Positions 5,540-8,060 of a stretch of DNA of 8,060 nt are shown piece by piece. The notes beneath the pieces are model-generated. The model did not search any database. It was not told where the DNA came from and was given only the letters and a program-made list of their open reading frames with translations. The position numbers and the translations under genes were made by a program. Position 1 is the stretch's first letter. Every line of letters starts with the position of its first letter. Location: positions 1-8,060 of the forward strand of contig VBGS01000091.1 of the NCBI GenBank assembly GCA_005889445.1, in the 5' to 3' direction. The DNA is from Chloroflexota bacterium. GTDB taxonomy: Bacteria; Chloroflexota; Limnocylindria; P2-11E.

Positions 5540-8007
5540 GGCACGTCCTCGAGCGCGTAGGCGAACCCGGCGTCGATGTCCATCGCAAGACCGCGCTCGT
5601 AGGCGGGCCGCAGCTCCAGGGGGACGTCCTGGGCAATCCAGCGGCCATCCTGGTCCCTGATGCTGCGGAGCAGGCCGGTTCCGGCTCGATTCGACAACAT
5701 TTCGGCCACGCCAACGAGTGTCGCGCGCCGCTCGGGCTGTCCCTTTGCGGCCGCGAGCTGTGCGCAGTCGCTCGCGATGATCGCAAATCCACTCAGGTCG
5801 TTGTCGGAGCGGAAGAGCGCCGCCGATTCGCGGAAGGCGGCGAGGGCCTCGGCGAAACGGTCGAGCTTGAGCAGGGTCATGCCATATAGATGCAGGTCCC
5901 ACGCGATGTCGAAGCGGTTCGTGTACCTGCGATGGACCGCGAGCGCCTCCTCGACCGACGCGAGCGCGTCACGCAGCTGTGCCGGATCGCCGGTGCCGAG
6001 CGGACCCAGCTGCAGGTACGTGGCGCGCGCCCAGGCCGCTCGCGCCGCGCCAACGTCATCGCCCGCTGCGAGCCACTTCGCTTTCGCCACGTCCAGCAGC
6101 TCGAGGGCACGCGCGGTGTCGGACATCGGTATCCCGTACACGAAGGAGAGGTTGTACGCGGCGTTCGCCTCGTCGAGGTCCGTGCCATGTGCCCTCGCGA
6201 GCTCCAGGGTCTTTTCGTAGCTCACCCTCGTCGGCTCGAACTCACCCTGCCAGTACGTGACGCCGCCGTAGGCCTCGTAGGCCCGCATGAGCGTGAGCGG
6301 CGGGACCGACGCCGTCGGCATCGCGAGGACGCGCTTGCACCAGTTCTCGGCCTCGATGAGGTGCCCGCGGATCTGCCAGAACCGCCAGAGCGCCCAGAGG
6401 GCGCGGCACGCTTGCTCCGCCATAGCGCCCGAGATCATCGTCTCGAGGGCCGCCCGGATGTTGTCGTGCTCGAGCTCGAGACGATCGAGCCAGCGTTTCT
6501 GCTCGGGCCCCTGCAGCTGCGGCCGTGCCTCCTCGGCGAGCGCGAGATAGGCCTCGGCATGCCGGCGCGCGATCTCAGCGGACTCGCCACTCCGCGCGAG
6601 CTGCTCCACCGCGTACTCGCGGATCAAGACGAGCATCCGGAAACGCGGCTCTCCCTCGATCTCCGATTGCCGGATGAGGCTGTGCTCGACGAGTGAGCTC
6701 AGCACGTCGAGGACATCTGCGCCAAGCTCGCCGTCAGGGCTGCAGACCCGCTCGACGTCGGGAAGCGTCGCGCCGGCCACGAACACACCAAGGCGCGCGA
6801 AGAGGCGTCGCTCGAGCGGGTCGAGCAGGTCCCAGCTCCACTGGATCGCGCCGCGCAGCGTGCGCTGCCGCTCCGGAAGATCACGCGCCGTCGACGCGAG
6901 AATGTCGAGTCCCTGCCGGAGCTTTGGCGCCATCGCCTGCGGGGTGAGCACCTTGATGCGCGCCGCGGCGAGCTCGATGGCGAGCGGGAGACCGTCGAGC
7001 CGGAACACGATCTCCGCGACAGCCCCCGCATTTTCGGCCGTGACACGGAAGTCGGGCCGCACCGCGGTCGCCCGCTCGATGAACAGCCGGACCGCGTCGG
7101 ATTGGGCGAGCACTTCGAGCGCCGGAAGGCGGTCCGGGTTCGGAAGCTCGAGGGGAGGAACGGGGTATTCCTGCTCGCCCGCGATGCGCAGCGGAGCACG
7201 ACTCGACGCGATGACTTTCAGCGATGGGCTGGCGCCCAGGATCTGACCCACGACCGGAGCGGCCGGGAGGATCTGCTCGAAGTTGTCGAGGACGAGCAGC
7301 ATCCGCTTCTCGCGCACGTGATCGAGGACGCGCGTGAGCGGCATCTCCGAGCCGCCGACCTGGATCCCGAGGGTCTGCGCGATCGTGGACGGGACGAGGT
7401 CGGGATCGCTGATCGCCGCGAGCGGCACGAAGAACGTTCCATCGTTGAAGGCAGGCGCGCTTTCTTCCGCGATGCGTATGGAGAGCCGCGTCTTGCCGGT
7501 GCCGCCGGGACCGGTCAGCGTGACGAGCCGCGCCTTGTCGAGAAGCCGCTGCCCCTCCGCGATCTCGCGCTCTCGGCCGACGAACGTGGACGGCTGTGGC
7601 GGCAAATTTGTCGGCGTTCGATCGAGGCTGCGGATCGGCGGGAACTCCGCGGGCTGGCCGCCGATCACGAGCTGGAGGATGCGTTCGGGATGGGCGAGGT
7701 CCTTGAGCCGGAACTCACCGAGCTCGCGGAAGGAGAGACCGTCGCCAAGATCCGGTCCTGCGAGCGTCGCCGTCGCCTGGGTCAGCAGCACCTGTCCGCC
7801 GTTCGCCGCGGCAGCGACGCGCGCGGCGCGGTGCACGTCGATCCCGACGTAGTCCGCGCCGGCCTCGGCGCTCGCGGGCGTTCCCTCCCCCGTGTGCATC
7901 CCCATCCGCACGCGGACGGTGGCGCTGTGCGGGAAGGTCGCCGCACCGAGCGCGCGCTGCGCCGCCGCCGCCCCACGGACCGCCTTCGCCGCGACGGCGA
8001 ACACCAT
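5536..8007 (-). CDS. Cyclase-like/NB-ARC ATPase/TPR signalling protein, N-terminally truncated
   Basis: From ATG 8007 the frame encodes 823 residues. Residues 1-115 are the back half of a class III cyclase domain: RVRMGMHTGEG (32-42), DYVGIDVHRAARV (52-64, His59 where active cyclases have Asn, Arg63 kept) and a GEFRLKDLAHPERI end (97-110). A STAND/NB-ARC ATPase follows: FVGRERE (142-148), Walker A GPGGTGKT (166-173), Walker B LLVLDNFEQ (237-245), SSRAPLRIAGEQEYPVPPLE (268-287), GLPLAIELAAAR (339-350) and a winged-helix stretch at 385-412. Residues from about 480 to 760 form TPR-like helices. The C-terminus has no LuxR-type helix-turn-helix, so it is not an obvious transcription factor. The domain's true start lies beyond an in-frame TAG at 8035-8037, so ATG 8007 is only the first start after that stop and would omit the metal-binding GD motif. 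The stop overlaps the next cyclase gene (GTGA, 5536-5539). Confidence 0.88.
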   Translation of the reverse strand: MVFAVAAKAVRGAAAAQRALGAATFPHSATVRVRMGMHTGEGTPASAEAGADYVGIDVHRAARVAAAANGGQVLLTQATATLAGPDLGDGLSFRELGEFRLKDLAHPERILQLVIGGQPAEFPPIRSLDRTPTNLPPQPSTFVGREREIAEGQRLLDKARLVTLTGPGGTGKTRLSIRIAEESAPAFNDGTFFVPLAAISDPDLVPSTIAQTLGIQVGGSEMPLTRVLDHVREKRMLLVLDNFEQILPAAPVVGQILGASPSLKVIASSRAPLRIAGEQEYPVPPLELPNPDRLPALEVLAQSDAVRLFIERATAVRPDFRVTAENAGAVAEIVFRLDGLPLAIELAAARIKVLTPQAMAPKLRQGLDILASTARDLPERQRTLRGAIQWSWDLLDPLERRLFARLGVFVAGATLPDVERVCSPDGELGADVLDVLSSLVEHSLIRQSEIEGEPRFRMLVLIREYAVEQLARSGESAEIARRHAEAYLALAEEARPQLQGPEQKRWLDRLELEHDNIRAALETMISGAMAEQACRALWALWRFWQIRGHLIEAENWCKRVLAMPTASVPPLTLMRAYEAYGGVTYWQGEFEPTRVSYEKTLELARAHGTDLDEANAAYNLSFVYGIPMSDTARALELLDVAKAKWLAAGDDVGAARAAWARATYLQLGPLGTGDPAQLRDALASVEEALAVHRRYTNRFDIAWDLHLYGMTLLKLDRFAEALAAFRESAALFRSDNDLSGFAIIASDCAQLAAAKGQPERRATLVGVAEMLSNRAGTGLLRSIRDQDGRWIAQDVPLELRPAYERGLAMDIDAGFAYALEDVP
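5546..5550 (-). promoter_or_regulatory. Ribosome binding site for the second cyclase gene
   Basis: GAGGA on the minus strand lies six bases before GTG 5539, inside the last codons of the upstream gene. With the GTGA overlap it fixes the start of the second cyclase-ATPase gene and indicates translational coupling between the tandem pair. Confidence 0.5.
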
Positions 8008-8058
8008 GAAGAGCGCGTCACCCTCGATGCGGACCTAGACGCCGTCCTTGAACGCATC
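8008..8058 (-). pseudogene. Upstream part of the NB-ARC cyclase gene, cut by an in-frame TAG
   Basis: Reading the frame of the NB-ARC gene upstream of ATG 8007 gives VRIEGDALF directly before it and DAFKDGV before that, with TAG (minus strand, 8037-8035) between. VRIEGDALF is the conserved EGD metal-binding segment of class III cyclases, so coding sequence plainly continues upstream of the annotated ATG. The TAG sits at the residue before that segment, where relatives carry an ordinary amino acid. A single-base change from CAG, GAG or AAG would be enough. The earlier part of the domain lies outside the window. Confidence 0.7.
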
Positions 8059-8060
8059 AC

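Noticed and set aside
4595..5560. Plus-strand 321-codon frame opposite the cyclase gene
   Set aside because: It is a shadow. The minus strand carries clear cyclase and Walker A motifs, while the plus-strand translation shows none.
5890..6696. Plus-strand 268-codon frame opposite the TPR region
   Set aside because: Composition is that of an antisense shadow of the NB-ARC/TPR gene, with no recognisable domain or ribosome binding site.
5536..8060. LuxR- or SARP-type transcription regulator
   Set aside because: The NB-ARC and TPR parts resemble such regulators, but no C-terminal helix-turn-helix is present and the N-terminal domain is cyclase-like.
2504..8060. STAND-type antiphage defence system
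   Set aside because: STAND ATPase and TPR parts occur in defence proteins, but cyclase-ATPase-TPR fusions are common signalling proteins in these phyla and no nuclease, protease or other defence gene lies nearby.

Overview
The window is GC-rich (clearly above 65% by eye) and almost entirely coding. Third codon positions are mostly G or C, nearly all stops are TGA, and neighbouring genes overlap by four bases. The protein families, especially class III cyclase/P-loop ATPase/TPR fusions, resemble those of soil or freshwater Chloroflexota and some Actinomycetota. That placement is inference; there is no rRNA or other marker gene here. No tRNA, rRNA, insertion sequence, CRISPR array or large non-coding region was found.

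Plus strand, 1-2497: the C-terminal end of an unrecognised gene (1-147) overlaps an intact M20 family amidohydrolase/dipeptidase (144-1358, GTG start), which overlaps a 12-helix-sized MFS transporter (1355-2497). The transporter has no ATG, GTG or TTG codon at a sensible place. The best start is CTG, preceded by a good Shine-Dalgarno sequence and overlapping the M20 stop as CTGA. The three genes look like one translationally coupled operon, possibly for uptake or export and hydrolysis of an N-acylated amino acid or dipeptide.

Minus strand, 8060-2504: two tandem genes encode the same general design, an N-terminal class III nucleotide cyclase domain, a STAND-type P-loop ATPase and TPR-like helical repeats. 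The upstream gene (5536-8007 plus the piece running off the right edge) has an NB-ARC/LuxR-type ATPase. The downstream gene (2504-5539) has an AAA_16-type ATPase and starts inside the stop codon of the first (GTGA). The two operons converge with only six bases between their stops.

The main observation is that both cyclase-ATPase genes look broken. The first has an in-frame TAG within its cyclase domain. The second changes frame near 4660, where several tens of residues expected in the family also appear to be missing, and again near 4000, where a TGA stop and a new ATG overlap. The lesions differ in kind (nonsense codon, apparent out-of-frame deletion, single-base indel) and I saw none in the plus-strand genes. 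Gene decay is the favoured reading. Assembly error and a split, coupled gene remain possible.
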